The translations under genes were made by a program, and so were the position numbers. Below, one piece after another: positions 1 to 15,200 of a stretch of 64,000 nucleotides of DNA. Within the stretch, counting starts at the first letter, position 1. Each line of letters starts with the position of its first letter. Source of the DNA: Paraescarpia echinospica (taxonomy: Eukaryota > Annelida > Polychaeta > Sabellida > Siboglinidae); contig CM034531.1 of assembly GCA_020002185.1 (NCBI GenBank), positions 79,480,052 through 79,544,051 of the forward strand, given 5' to 3'. The notes below the pieces were generated by a model, which saw only the letters and a list, made by a program, of their open reading frames with translations, had not been told where the DNA came from and ran no database searches.

Positions 1-206
1 AGTATTCAGTTACTGACGCCAAACATCACATTACTTGGTTTACGGACTTTAAAAGCATATTTCTTACTTACTGACATCAAACATGGCATCACTCGGTTAC
101 TGACATCTAACTACTCAAATATTGACGACTCTACCCTAAACATAGCACTACTACTACAACATAAAATTACATACTGTTCAAAGATTCACAAAACAACACA
201 ACTCAC

Positions 207-3200
207 CGTGTTCTATGATCTCGACAAGACTCTTGAGATGAGGCAGGATGGCGCAGCCCATGAGGATGGCGATCTGCTGGACGATCTTGATGCCTGTGTG
301 GCGGGCTTGCCACGACTTCTTGCTGCGACACACGGCCTTGAGGAAGGGCAGAAGAGACGGGATGCCGAGAGCTGAGGCGACAACGGCGAACGCACGTGCC
401 GTCGTGTTACGCACATACTCATCCATGTTGTCTATGTCAGGTCGCATCGTCGAGATCATCGTCGCTAGACCTGCCGCCTGACAACCAAACATGTGACATT
501 ACCAAGGCGACTGACTGTATTGCAGGGGTAGAACTACCCACTATTCCACTAGTCCATACACTAGTAAAGATTACGGCAGACTAGTAAACCTGCCTACCAA
601 CTAGTCCGGCTGTCTAGTAAAAATCAGTATGTTTCGTGGCGCCACCATCCGTACCATTGACAAACTAATTCTTTACCTAATGAGGCGGCAATGAAATGGT
701 GCTTTTGATTGGCTGTTGTGTGACATCGAATTCTGAAACGACAGTTGTTTGGTTCAGCGTATCTGGTAAAGTGATATGGCTAATGAGTGCAATTGGTGGC
801 CATTTTTAAATGCATGGTTTTTTAATATGGTTTACATCTACATTGCTTGATTAGTCTATGCTTACGCACGATGTACCGTTACTTGACTGGGGTTGCGAAA
901 CCAGCAGTAAAGCGCAAGCTGGAAAAGCGTCACTGGACTTGCAGTACGACCAGCAGAAACAACAGCGCGGGTACTTGAAGGTTTGGGAGGCGACCACACG
1001 TGGCTGTCTTATGACGAGGACAAGGGTTTGATGTTCTGCACAGTGTGCAGGACACTCAGCCACTTCGGCCTAGGCCTAACTGACAGTAGTGCCTCTGACG
1101 CTGAGTGACACTGACTGAGGCAGGCAGTGTTAGCACCATCAGGCCGGGATGATACTGTTTTTAGTGGTTGAAATAAAATTGTTGCGATTTAAATTTGTGT
1201 TATATTTGCAGGACTAGTAAACCTTTTGTCAGACTAGTAAATTTTTGCCTTTATTAGTCCTGTTGTCCAGTAAAATAAATGCTGAAGTTCTACCCCTGCT
1301 GTAATGGATGAGCTACATTGTAGGGCCATAAGCAGGTTAATTGGAGGTTTAAGAGTTGCATGTTGATCAGTGTTTAAACCTTTACATGATAATTTCAAAT
1401 CCAGTTTGCAAAACTGTTACTCTGGTTATTGAACAGTTCTGACTTTGCAAATGTAATTATAACATGCAATATTTAAACAAAATTTCCACAAGACCAACAT
1501 TTTTACATGAATATACATATATGCAGAACATAATAAAATACATCCACAATTTACAGGTAATCAATGCTCAACACAAACACAATGGTTTTATAAATTATTA
1601 AATTAAGTTATTATTTCCCAGCAACATCAACAAACCTTGGCAAGATTGGAGATGATTTCGCGACCTTCAACCCTAGCGTAGTAATCTTCATCAATGAGAA
1701 GGGGTTCAATGACGACAAGGATCTTGTGAACGTAGGGTCGCACCAGGTCATCCAACTTGTAGAGAATGCGATCGATGACTTTCACCAGTAGATGGCGCTC
1801 CTGGTCCTCGAGTGTTGGCGACATGAGGAGTGGAAGAATCTGGTTGAAGAGTGGACCTGCCCCGAATTCCCGAGCTTTGTCAGTGATCTGCCGCAGTGCC
1901 GCCTGGTGGAAAACAATAGGTACAGCTGACATCGCTGCGAACAACTTGCATTCATTTTCGTTCAAGTAGGAACATTTAATAGGATTGAACTTTAACCAAA
2001 AAACCATATGTGTAAAACTGTAAATAATGTTGCCTTTTCCATGATTTTGTTTGCTGTAGAACATTTTTTCCCGTGACTGCTAGGGTGATATATGAACTGT
2101 AATATAAAGACGAGTTCTTTGATATGGTGCATATAGGCAGAGTTGTAAATTAATGCACTCTGTAAAATAAACATACTTTGTATATAAATTTATTGTGTAA
2201 AAAAATGTACTCTTAAAATAAATGTATTTTGTAAATAAACATATTTTGTAAATATATATTATCTTGAAAATAAATACGTATCATGTAAACTAAAAAATGT
2301 ACATTGTAAATAAATGTACTTAAGTAACTCCAATACTAATCCAACCAACCTTTCTCATGGGCGGCGTTCCATTTTTGATCTTCAGCAGCAGTTTCATGAT
2401 CTTACGTTCTTTCTGTTCCTCTGGTGACAGCGATTCCTCATCCACCTCCACCTGGTGACCAATACAATAACTATATATATTGCTATGACTTTGACATGAC
2501 GCCTCAGATTATGCACGAGGCCAAGCGTGCCTCCAACCAGTACAACCTGGAGCACCCCACAGCTGCCCAATAAATTGGCCAATGCAGTGCACCCTCTCTT
2601 TACTGGTTTTGTATTGTTTTAGGTGTTTTTTTGCGCTAAATTTGTAAGGATTTTTAGTTTATCTCAAGGATATCTGATCCAGATGTCAGGGTTGACACCT
2701 CTGCATGCATACTATCAATAAAGTTCATTTCTATGATAATTACATACGTCTAACTGACTTTTAGTCATGGATCAAGGATGCCGATATCATGCAATCAAAT
2801 CCATTATGCAATCTTTGATGGCCATTTCTGCATTTGTAAACGGGATATCTCTGGGAGTACTTACACTATACAAATAAGATTTTTAGTGTTGCATTCAACA
2901 GGCATTGTGAAACGATCAACCACTTTTTAAAAATCAACAATAGTTTGAAAGATATATGCATAGTTGTTGCCAAAAAGTTCTTTTGTCGCTCTTCACAAAA
3001 AAATTAAATTAAACAAAAGCATTTTGTAATGGATCTGCAAGAATTATAATTATGTGTGCTTAAAAAAGAATGGTAGTGTTTCCACTTTCCAAATTTGCCA
3101 ATATTTGGTCAAAATGGCAGCCATTTTTTTTTGTTACCTTGTAAACGGGGGGTCTGACCAAAGTTCAATATATTTTTTACTTAGTATGTTCCATTCGATA

Positions 3201-6200
3201 CGTTGGGCAAACAAATTTGCAGTTTGCAAAAATAATGCGATCTACTGTAACAGCAGACTTACCAGTAGTTTGTCAAAGTACTGCATGTCGTCTGGCTTCA
3301 TCATGGGCAGGTTGCCTTTGGGTTGCATGTCGACAATCTGGGTCTTAGAGTCGGGAGTCTGCATGCGGAAGCCAACCGGGGTTCCTGCCATGGGGGTGGG
3401 GGTCGCAATCAACTTACGAGCGGGCGTACGGATCGGCACGTAGCCCGCGGGAGGCTGCAGCACCTGTTGGCAGAGGGTAGAATTACTCGTTAGATTCCAT
3501 AACATCACAAACGAGACTTGGAGGAATTGCATCAGCATACCTTAGCTTTAATGGTTATTCTGATCTGGTATTCGTGCAGATTTGCATGTGGATATATGAA
3601 ACAATATCATGAAACTGGAAGTTGGAATAAATGTATCAATCAAATTGTGTTATACGTTATTTCTATACATTTTCTATACATTACGTGTTACAATTATATA
3701 TTGCAAACCATGTTAGATATTACTCACTCTATCATTTCTATTAAGTTTTTCCTCCCACCATAAATATGGAATCTCATATAATGCAATACTGATTTATGTA
3801 TTTTTGCCATTATTTTCACATCAATGAAAATGCAGCTTTGAAAACTGCATGTATTCCTAACAAAATATGGGAATTAGAGCCATTTAAACATACCTAAATA
3901 TTACAGTGAGTATTCAGAATATTTCACACCTCACAAACTGAACAAAACTTTGCCTACGCACCTTGTACCCTGAGGGAAACATGGCGTCCAACTCGTCGTC
4001 AGTAAGGGGGCGATTACGCTCGTCAATCTCCCTCTGCCAAGTCCACGCCTGCATCTGTTCCGGGGTCATAGACATCACATGACCTGGGGTCGGGGTTGCC
4101 ATCGCCATGGCTTTTGACCCAGTTGGGGTCGTGCCAGATGGGGTGAATGCACTCGGGGTGAGACCCTGGGGGGTCATTCCACCAGGGGTCAACCCCCCCG
4201 GGGTCAGACTCCCCGGAGTCAAGTTGCCGGGGGTGAGATTTCCCGGGGTAGTTCCTCCCGGAGTTGTGCCCCCAGGGGTGGCAGCATTGGGGGTTTCGTC
4301 CCATCTGGATCTGCGTTTACTTGCCCCCGGCGTGGGGGTTTCCTGGATGAGGTCCCCAGCCGTGCGGTCTGTGCGGGGGGTTTCTGCCCAGCCACTCCCA
4401 TGCCCCGGGGTTTCTGAAAAACGGTAAACAAGGCTTTCCCAAAATTTTTTTCTTAACGGGGCGAATATCTCTAGAAGAAAATGCTAGACATGTAAATAAG
4501 ATTTTGAATATTGTATTCAGCTTATTCTTCTTTACAGTTACACAATCGGTGGAGTATATTAAAATCATCAAAACTGTGAATGTTATAAAAATATTTGTTT
4601 ACCAAAAATGAGGAGCCTTTTTATAGATAACAATTTCCATAAAACAAACGCGTTTCTTGTAAAAAGTTGTGTAATAGAAAGCATACTGAACATCACTTTA
4701 CAAGAATTATAATATCATTGTTCAATAAAAAATGTGTTAATATCTTTCCAAATGGTGCACATTTTGCCTATTACCAGCTTAACAAACCATCAGGAAGCTT
4801 AAAGCTATTTATGCAAGCCCCAACACAAGTCACGAATAGTGATGAAATAAGGCCAAATGAATGACGTTTACTAAAGAGATTAAGTTAAAGAGAGAGAAAT
4901 GTGGGCTCTACATCCCAAGGCCAGGCCTGTGACCTAGCCCATACTAGTCTCCTGTACCTCTGGATGACAGAGCCCACATTTCGGCATATACAACATTATT
5001 GTTAACGATATATAAAACAACAGCATTACTACTGTAATCACAGTAGACCTTATGCACTGTACCGTACTAACCAAGCACACCATTCATTCACACTAACTAT
5101 AATCCCAACTACCTGCAGAAGAGTTACACTATATCAAGATTTAGCCTAAACCTATAAGTGGGGCCATTACGCCACCGGTCACCGAAATATGTGACCACCC
5201 CACTACAAAAGCTATTCACATTTTCGCGAGTTATTAAACTAATGACCAGAGTCAAATCAGTTCGTGATCTTAACAAAACTAACTTACTTTTATACAAATT
5301 CCTGCACAGATTATTTAGTTAAAAGCTACTCGGACACCGCAAATGTGACCAGAATTACGGCATACCTCGTTCTGTCTTTGGCGTCTCGTCCCACCTGTTC
5401 TTGCGAGCACTGGGGGTGGCCTGTGCCCCCGGGGTCTCTCGCCCTGGGGTCACCGCACCGGGGGTGGCATGACCTGGGGTCGTGTCCCAGTTTCGCGTAC
5501 TCACACCAGGCGTCGCCCCCGGGGTCTCCGCGCCCTTTGCCCTCCCCGGAGTCTCGTCCCACCGACTGATAGAGGGCGTTGTGGCCTCGTCCCAACTGGA
5601 CTTCTTTGCGGCGCCCTCTCCAGCAGCCGGGGTGGGTGTGTCGCCCGCTGTCTGGTCCCAACGTCTGCGTTTCTTCGGTGCCGCGCTGTCGCCCGACGAG
5701 CCGTTCACGATGTGAAGAGTCCCGTCCTTCGCCTTCTCGTGTATCTGCTGCTCCAGCGCCCTCTGGTGGTACAAGTAACAAACAAAATTATTGCGGCGAC
5801 ACACGGGTCATCATCTACTCTGTATGGCACAAACACAATGTTGACGAGAGTATTTAGAAATGGATATGCAACATTAAGTAATGTTCAATGTCGCAGTATA
5901 ATAAAAATGGGCCAAGTGGCCCTGAAGTCCTTTGGACTAATACGTCTATATGTGACGCCGGCTGACCAAATGAGTGATAAGTCGGAAAAATTTTAACATT
6001 GTTTTTTCACATCCTTGTAAAGGTTTGGTAGGGTGCTTTACACGGTTTCAAAAAATATGACTGCTACAAAAATTGGCAAAGTTATGGAGCATTGAACATG
6101 GTAGGGATCAAAAAGTGAAAATGAAGAAAACGGCTGTTGAAGTTTTACATTATATATGCAAATGGATTACATGGAAATATTACATGCACAACATTCAAAT

Positions 6201-9200
6201 GTGGCACACAGTATGTAATATGTATGTTATGTTGCAATGATACACTGTAAGTACAAATGTGCTGCTACAAAGACTTATCAAGTTATGCCAGATTAAGTCT
6301 ATGTGTAAAACTAAGAGGACAGATTATTTGAGAGCAAAAGATTAGTCACAGTTTCCATCAAACAATAGCAGGCAGAGAATCTTAGCTCCACAGATGGGTG
6401 TAATACACAACCAGAGCCACCACTGATTCATGGTCAAGTAGATTAGCTCAATGCACCAACTAAAACAATACACAACACTGTGAGTGACAGTGTCCAGAGT
6501 GAGGCCTAAGCAGTGTCCTCATTGCTGAATAGATCAATTAAACCTGCCAAGTGGGTGACATTCTGCACAAGTGTTCATTAATCCTTAGTGATTGTTCAGA
6601 ACACCAAAATGACCACATACCTAAACAAAGCGAATGTAATAGGTGAAGAACAGGCAGTGTTCAAATAGGGGTATTGGTTGAATTGTATTTGTCTCAACGC
6701 AAAAGGCTTTATTGTGCATTCATTGATTATAAGAAAGCATTTGATTTAGTAGACCGGTCCTCCCTGTGGTCTAAGATAATTTCATACCGTATTAATGGTA
6801 TTGTGTTGAAAGTTGTATACAACATATACAAAAATGGGTCAGCTGGACGGTGATAGACCGTTTAAAATTGAAACCTTTGTAAAACTTTTGTCTCGACCTC
6901 ACCGAAGGCGGTGTCCTGCTGTCAGAACTTCGAAGGTGTTACTCACCTAACTTACAAATATATAGGGAGCTAATGGAGAGGCCCATCATAATCCATAGCA
7001 CTACAAAATGAAGTATATGAAAGTCACACTTCATATACTAAGTGACACATCTCGTACTGTCTCTCTGCACTGTCGCAATGTCCAATAGTTTCCTATCACA
7101 ACCCTCGTGTACAATATACCAAAGCTATATATTTCTAACACCACAACATTTGTATTATCATTGGATAGGTAATTGAATAATCTTTCAGATGAATGCAACT
7201 TGTAGCAGCAGAAAATGAAGCATACAAAAGTTACACCGCAAACAATGACATGCATTCTCAAAATGTGATTCATTCAAAAATTAGTGCTATATAATATAAG
7301 TTTGTCGTGCCTTAGTGGTTTATTGTGCCTTAACTATGTCAACTCTTCTAATAGTTGACATTTGGTTGTTTCAGGCTATATTGTGAATCTGTAATTATTA
7401 GTCTATATTGATACAGTTGATTTACACAGTACCATGTCTACACAAGGCATGGCAAGCGTAAACAGAACAGTAGAATGGATTTGATATAAATAAAGTGTAG
7501 GATATTTCACTCTATAGTTGTCCAGAATATTAATTTTCTATGTTTGTCACCTACAAGTGACAGAATATTAATTTTCTATGTTTGTCACCTACAGGTTTCT
7601 ACAGACAATACACTTTAACCAATAGACACCAAAGTCACACCATTTTATAATCATCAAATGAACATCAAAATAAACATAACTTGCAATTATAGAAAATCAA
7701 TAGTTTTGAAGATACAGTTTAAAAGTGTTGGGCAACTGTTCGGTTTAACCGGGGTCAAGTGTGTCTGCTCTGCCTGGGTGCTGTGACCAATTAAAGATTA
7801 GTCAAGGTCTCAATGGACTGGGCTGTAGAGATTAGTCACACTGCCGACTTTGTGGCACATTAAACAAAATCTACTGTTGGGGGTGGTCTCAAGGGCCCTT
7901 CTCAAAACCACATCACTAGATAATGTAAAACTGTTGCACTTTGGGGGCCCCTTAGGTGCCCTTAGAATGATTCAATCAAATACAGATTTCTTGTATATAG
8001 TGGCAGAAGATACATCTATGCAAAATTAGAAAAAAAGTTGAACAGTTTTTGAAAAAATAGGCCAAATGTTACATTTTTACCAGTTTTGGGGTCCTTGGAG
8101 GCCCTAGGGAGCCCTTAAAATGATTAAATCAAATACATATTTCTCGTGCATAGTGGCAGTGCCCCAAGATATGTCTATGCAAAATTAGAAAAAAAGTTGC
8201 TGAACGGTTTCTGAGATACGGCAGCTAACGGCGGACGCAGAGTGATGGCAATAGTCCCTTGGACCTTCGGCCAAAGGACTAAAAAATAGTGGCGCAAGAT
8301 GTTATTATTTAATATTAGTGAGGTTTTCTCACTAGCTTAACCACGTATAGCATCTCAATAGTGTCATCTACTCTAAAATACAGAAAAATACATTTGTAGC
8401 ATAAATTCGATTTTAAACCCGTTTGTGTAGCGATTCTCGCGGACAATAAAAATTTAATGAGCTAGGCGATCACGTGGTATCGTGACGTCACATATGACCC
8501 ACATTCGCATTAGGCCAAAAAAAGTGTAAAGAAAATCAATGGTTTGGTGTCAGGATTGAATCGACGTCGCCCGATTGTAAAATAAATGTCAAGAAACCAA
8601 CGCGTTTACCAACTGAGCTAGCGGCACCAACGGAAACTCAGACTGATTTAAGGCCAGACATGGCAGGTAGATGATTATTATTTTTTTTTTGCAAACAGTT
8701 CGATTTTTTCTACACAATGCATGAACTGGGTCTTACCGAGTAAAATATACATTGAACTTTTTTCAGCCAGACCCTCCGTTTCCATGGTAACAAACAAAAT
8801 GGCCACCATTTTGAGTAAATACTGGCAAATTTGGAAACACTGCCATTTTTTATTGAACCCATATATAGTTATAATTCTTGCAAATCCATGTTCTCTATAG
8901 ATTCTTTTGTGCAATGATCAGAGCATTTTTTGAAATGTTGTTTTTATTTTTTAAATAATTTTTTGGTAAAATAAAAAAATCTTGTTTTTGGCAACAAATA
9001 TGGCTATATCTTTCAAACTATTCTTGATTTTAAAAAAGTGTCTGATCATTGCACACAGTAGAATATGCTGAATGCAACACTGAAAACATTATTTATATAG
9101 CTTAATTATTCCCAGAGATATCCCGTTTCCAAATGCAGAAATTTGAAGAAAAATGTTTTTGAGAAAGTGGCTGTCAAAGATTGCATAATTGATTTCATTA

Positions 9201-12200
9201 CATGATATCGACATGCTTGATCCATGATTAAAACTCACTTAGAGGTACGTAATTGTCATAGAAGTGAACTTTATTGATAGTATGCATACAAAGTATAATA
9301 ATCTGGCAGAAAACCATTTTCAGTATTTTTCTCTAAAAAAAAACACCATTTCACCTGGGGTGTTTGGCCTTAAGTATCTCTATTTTGTTGAATCAATATA
9401 AGCAGTCTGTTGTACACCAACTTTGTGAAAAATTGCAATTCTGATTCAGATAATTTGGGAATGCAATGGATTAATCTGCCATAGGCCTGTGTATAGTGTT
9501 ATGGCTAACAAAACTATTGGACTCTGTAAGGTTGCTGGTGCTAGCTGTAATCCATAAAATATAATTCTTTTAACCTGTTGGAATTTGACAAGAATAAATC
9601 CCACTTTTTGAAAGTTAATGGCCCAAGACAAAGATTGCTGTTCTCAGGCCAACAAATCGACAGAGACGTCGTACCCTGCCCGTGACTCAGACCCACCTTC
9701 TGTGCCCTGAGTTTCTGCTCTGTCATGACGTCGGCGTAGGTGCGTCGCTCAGACTGAACGTCGGGTGTGCGACCACCTGAAATCATAAAGAAGAATGTCA
9801 CGACGGAGGTCGTGACAAGTCAAGACAAGATTAGACAATGTCAACAGATTTTACAAGGTCGTCAAGTGCCGCCCGCGCCTCATTTACTGGGGTCACGACC
9901 TCCGCATGCCGACCTTCTAATGCCACTCTTAGCAAGGGATGTATAGGATAGGAAGAACATGGCAAGAAATCACCAAACAGTCACTGAAATAACACCAACT
10001 TTTATGTAAAAATGTACAGATGATTAGTGAATGTTAATACCGATTAACAGAAAATTGAACAATTCAGTGGTGTTTGGGGCAAGTTCGCCATTGTACGTTA
10101 CAGTGGGAGGGGGGCATAAGAAGGATCGGCATGGAAGTTGGCACAACGGATGTTTATGAGAAACGCGCCAAAGCTACGTGACGTCGCCAACTGTCAGTGG
10201 GAGCAATGCAGACACGGTCGCATGCCGTATTCACGTGCAATGAGTGTGTAACACATGCACGCGCTGGTCGCATGCTCCCAGGACTGATGACCACATCAAC
10301 ACACACACCAACATCTAGATTCCTGCGGCTTCAGCAGAGCTCTCCCAGTGCATTAAAATTGTGTCCAAACCACACAGTCGTAATCTATTTCCATGAAGCA
10401 TAACTTATGTTAGATTGTCATAAAAAATCCAGCAAAAATATACTGATTTCCTGGAACAGTTTTGTTCAAATTCAGGTAAAACTGCCATGGAGCCTGATGT
10501 TGGGTCCACTTGGGCTTGGCGCGTTTTCTTACACACATAGGGCAGAGTAACGAGAAACAGAGAAGAAAAAGTACGTACTGCGAACCGCCGTGTGCACTCG
10601 TTGTGCATGATGCTCTCACCTTCTGTCGATTGCTGCTGCAATGATACGTGTAGCACCTAGAACTAATCTCAAATGAGTGTAGTCTTGCAGCTGCCTTCAC
10701 GCCCTGCCTGCGGTAAACACCCCCACCCCACCTGTCCATGTGACTATGTACCCAACAACATTACTGTTACTCTTAGAGACCTCCTAAAAGGCATTATTTT
10801 TTTCCAAATGTACAGAAAGTGAAAACATAATAATTCTAAATAATGCTAACAATTTGTGTAATATGTATTAGCAGATATCCACGCTAGCAATTAAAGAGAA
10901 CCATAAAGTTGGCAATTTAAATTTTGAACAATAGTTTCTGTCTACAAGACAATGTTGTGTATGTGTGTTGTTTTGTTGACCTAGATGGCAGGATGGTCAA
11001 AAGACTGCATATGGTATTATCTGGTAAATGTTCTTCCTTGTTCAATGGTTTACTGGTGAAAATGTATTAGCATGGAGTGATTACAAACACCACAAAAAAG
11101 AACAGCACAATGTTGTATTAATAGCAATATGAAGGGCCGTGTCCAACTACATTTGGTGCTTGATTACAGGAAAATGGTCTGCTTTCATTCACTTCATTCT
11201 GGTTTTGAAATCATGGCATAAATTATTACTGTCATTTCATTATGGACAACAAATGTCATTTTGATTAATTACACTATTTTTTTTTACTTTTTGTGAAAAA
11301 ATAATAAAATTGCAGTCTCATTTTTTGTTATCAGTCATATACAAAATATTCAACATATATATACCATACATATATAATTAACAAACATTGATTACACTTT
11401 TTAAATAAACAGCTGGTCCCTAAAAAATCATGTGTAATTGTATTTAAAATGATTTCCACCAACTTCCACAAACAGCGGGCAAAACATCGGACAAAACACC
11501 AGCCTCACATCAGTCAAGTAGACAGAAACTATCATTCAAACGCGACATTAACGACCGGATGAAAATTTACCATAAAACTGAATTTCACTGCATCAATGCT
11601 GTTTGCACTGTTATGTCATAATTATAAGACGCTAACTCCCTGGCCACACCCCCTAGTGGAGGGGCGAGGCACTGCTGCGATTCAGTCAGACGCCATGGCA
11701 ACCGAGACTGGATGTTGCTGTTCGGGAGAAGAAGGTTTATACATTAGTATCTCTCTGTGAAAAGTCTGGCTACAACCAGTTTACCCCGCAAACGCTTCGC
11801 ACGCCACCCATACATGCATTCACACACACGTACTGTCGCCCGAAGAGACGTGTGCCTAGCCTGCAGGCACTCGCATTCACTTTGGAACATTAACTCCAGT
11901 GTATTCGTCCATCTATTTGTCATGTGCACCAGCTCTTATGGTTTACCCGTGGGAATATTACAAAAGGTTTCATGTGTCAGTCTAACGTGCACAGCAGACA
12001 ATCAATTTGTGCATTTTCAACAATATGTTTTGTATTGCGGTATGTCTGTCACATGGCTAGCGAATAACGAGTCACAAGTTCAAAACATGTCTGAAGAGCA
12101 AGGCTCATAAATATTTCAGATGTTCGCAGTAAGTTGAAATCCAACCAATACTCCTCAATTTGCACCAACGCCTTTTGGGCATATACAGCAATCTGGTGAA

Positions 12201-15200
12201 CATAGATAATCTGATAGGTCTTACTGGTTCATGATACAGGGCCTACAGGTGTACACCACTCCGAGTTGGCATGATTACTTGTCGTTTGTAGGCAGTTTGC
12301 ATGCAGCACATGTGCAGTGCCTGCAGGCAGACCAGTCCTTTTGGTGATACCCATACATTTCATGTCACAAGCCACCCAACAAATACAGCTACTATCCTTG
12401 TAGTTTTTAAACCGCTCAAATGCAGACACAAAAAACAATGTTATGGTTTTAAAAAACTGGTCCCAACATGACCCAAATGTAGATTGCTATCAACATATGG
12501 CTGTTAACATAAATTATTGCAAAAAATACCACCCAACTTCGCAAATCAACTGAGCACTTTGCCTCTGAAACTAAAGTGCAATTCTGCAATTATATCAATT
12601 ATTTAGAAACAAAGGAATTATGTTCTGTTTAGTGCCTAGTTATTCAGAGCCTGAGCGTGCCCACAACGTTGTACTACACAATGCCAGATTTATAACATGT
12701 CAAATTTATACTGAGTCACTCACTGGGGATACCTGAGGGAATAAACTGACCCATAAGGGAGGAGGTTGGAGAGTGAACAAGGTTTTATGATCCGTCGACA
12801 TGTTGAAACAGAAGACATGTCCATGGGGTACTTCCTACAGGTTTCCTTCTAAATAAACATTATCTGAATGCATCTACTGGAATTGACACTACATTTTCAA
12901 AATGAATTGTTTTTAATAATATTTCCATAAAAATTTGAACTTCTGCAATTAAGCATTGTCATCTAAAGAATGAAACCTGTACCAAGTGGGTAAACAGTGC
13001 ATAGTTTACACGTTATACACAGTATCATCACATGAAATACATAATGATTAGACATGGTAGCCAAGCAGATCTAGGTGTACCTACCAGCAAAGGGGTCGTG
13101 TCTCTCAGGGGAGATTATCATCTGTCGGGGTCGGGCACGATAGTCATCTTCCCGGTCGGAAATACGTGGGATCCGACGGTCTTCCAACGGGTTGAAGTCC
13201 TGAGGGGTAAAAGACGTCTCATGATCACTCTATGCTATTTCGTGCATTCTGTCCCAAATATTCTTGTGTCGTTTTATTTTAGTGGATACTTTTGTTATGC
13301 TGTTTAAACTGCGGGCAACAGATTTTAATGTTGTGTTTGTATGAAACAAATGTAATTTCAATGTTAATTTTATGTTATTCCTAAACATGTGTTACTCGAG
13401 TTTACATCTACTAAAATAAAATCAGGGATTCATGGACTTCACCAGAAAGTATTCAACCACATGACAACCAATACACAAGACTATTCCTGCAGCAGAAGAA
13501 ACTAAAACTACACAGGTTGAAATATTGGTCTCTTTCATAGGGGGTACACCAGGGGCCGGCAACCTTTTTGATTGGATACAAAATAAGTTACTTGGGCTAG
13601 GTCAGCGGGCCACATTTATGTTTTAATATCGGCTATCACTAGCCCAATCTTCCTGGTAACTGGTACATTATGTTATGTTATTTATATAGACATTCTAACT
13701 CATGTGTTGAAGCTTACAAATTTTAACAATACACATTCAAGGTCTATATTGTCATCATGCAACTGACATTTTGACCATGTGCTCCAAATTCAAGAAAGCT
13801 TGGCGTGTGTGATAATTTAAGAAACTGTTCCGTTGACACGTAAATTTGTTTGCACGATACACCTCACTGTGCCACAGAGCGACATTACATTTTTGTGAAT
13901 TTCAAAACCCGGCTTCCGGCAATTCGTCGACTATAACGGGCTGTAAAATAAGAGCAAATACGAGCTCTGAGAACTGTAAAAAGCACTGCAATCTCCAGTC
14001 TCAGGAGCTCAACGAATGCTTAGTATGTGTCTGGCCTTTCTGGTTCATTTTTAGGAGTGTTGAGAATTGCAATAGTCGCATTTCCTACAATCGCAACTTG
14101 ATCTCGAAAGCGGAAACAAACTAGAAGAGTTCTTTGGTTAGATGTTGTTGTCCCTTGAGTTGATTTTAGCAGATTGAGTTGCAGCACGAGATGCACCTGG
14201 GCATAAGCGATGTCCGGTAGGAACAAGCTAATTCCATGTCTTAGCTCGTGCATGTGACCTTGATTCAGCCAGTAAAATATTAGCAAGTTATTTGATTCAG
14301 CCAGTAAAGATCAACTATTCTACTGCACATCACGGTAGAATAGGAGATCTTGATATTGCATATTCATCTCTGCCAGAAGGCACTTGAGAACTGCTGGAGG
14401 CTTAGGCAACGAGCACAAAAGTAATCCATGGACTTCACACTGGCACTCAGTATCTTTTGCATTTTCATTGATTTGCTAGTGGCTTTCTTACGGGATAGAT
14501 GATGTAGTGAGCCTGAAGAGATTCCCAGTGGCACCTGCATACAACTGAACCTTTCCAATCAGCGAAACAACTGCTTTTGTTCTTCCTCGCACTTTGCGAG
14601 GTGCACCATGCAAGTGTACATATTGTCACTTCATGGGCCGCATTGTATGCAATCTCGCTTTTAGTCCGCATGAAATAGCTTTGTGGGCCACAGTTCGCAC
14701 TTTGCCACCCGCCTAGGATGAAAGCTTTCATCCTAGACGGGTGGGAAAGTTTCAGGAATTATTCTACAACCATTTGAAAGGTACATAACAACTTTATTTT
14801 GGAAATTTCCAATTTTGGTGGGTTATGTTTTTTAACCGGTTATGGGTTCATACCGGATGTAAATCAACTATTCGTAACATTACATGTTTGTCTGTGATTC
14901 ATCTGAGGTGGCAAAGATCGCTGATCAGTTGGGGATGTTTTGGGTAACTTGTGTTAATGTGAAAAACTTTATCAAATTTACGTCATAACAAACTTCATCT
15001 GGAGGGGTATTATAATGGTGTGTGATGACTGATGATAGTGTCTTACCTGTCCCTCCTTGGCAATGTCATTGAGAATGTTGAGAGGGGCTGTGTATGTAGA
15101 CTTCTTGCCCAGTACTGTTGTTGTGTAGTCGTCGTCGTCCTACAAATCACACCATACAATTGACTTTCACTTGAATTAGTGTGATATTTTAACCAAAAGC

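Noticed and set aside
8545..8628. Functional tRNA gene
   Set aside because: A and B boxes are recognisable, but the T arm pairs badly and the anticodon region is too long, so it was listed as a SINE-like remnant.
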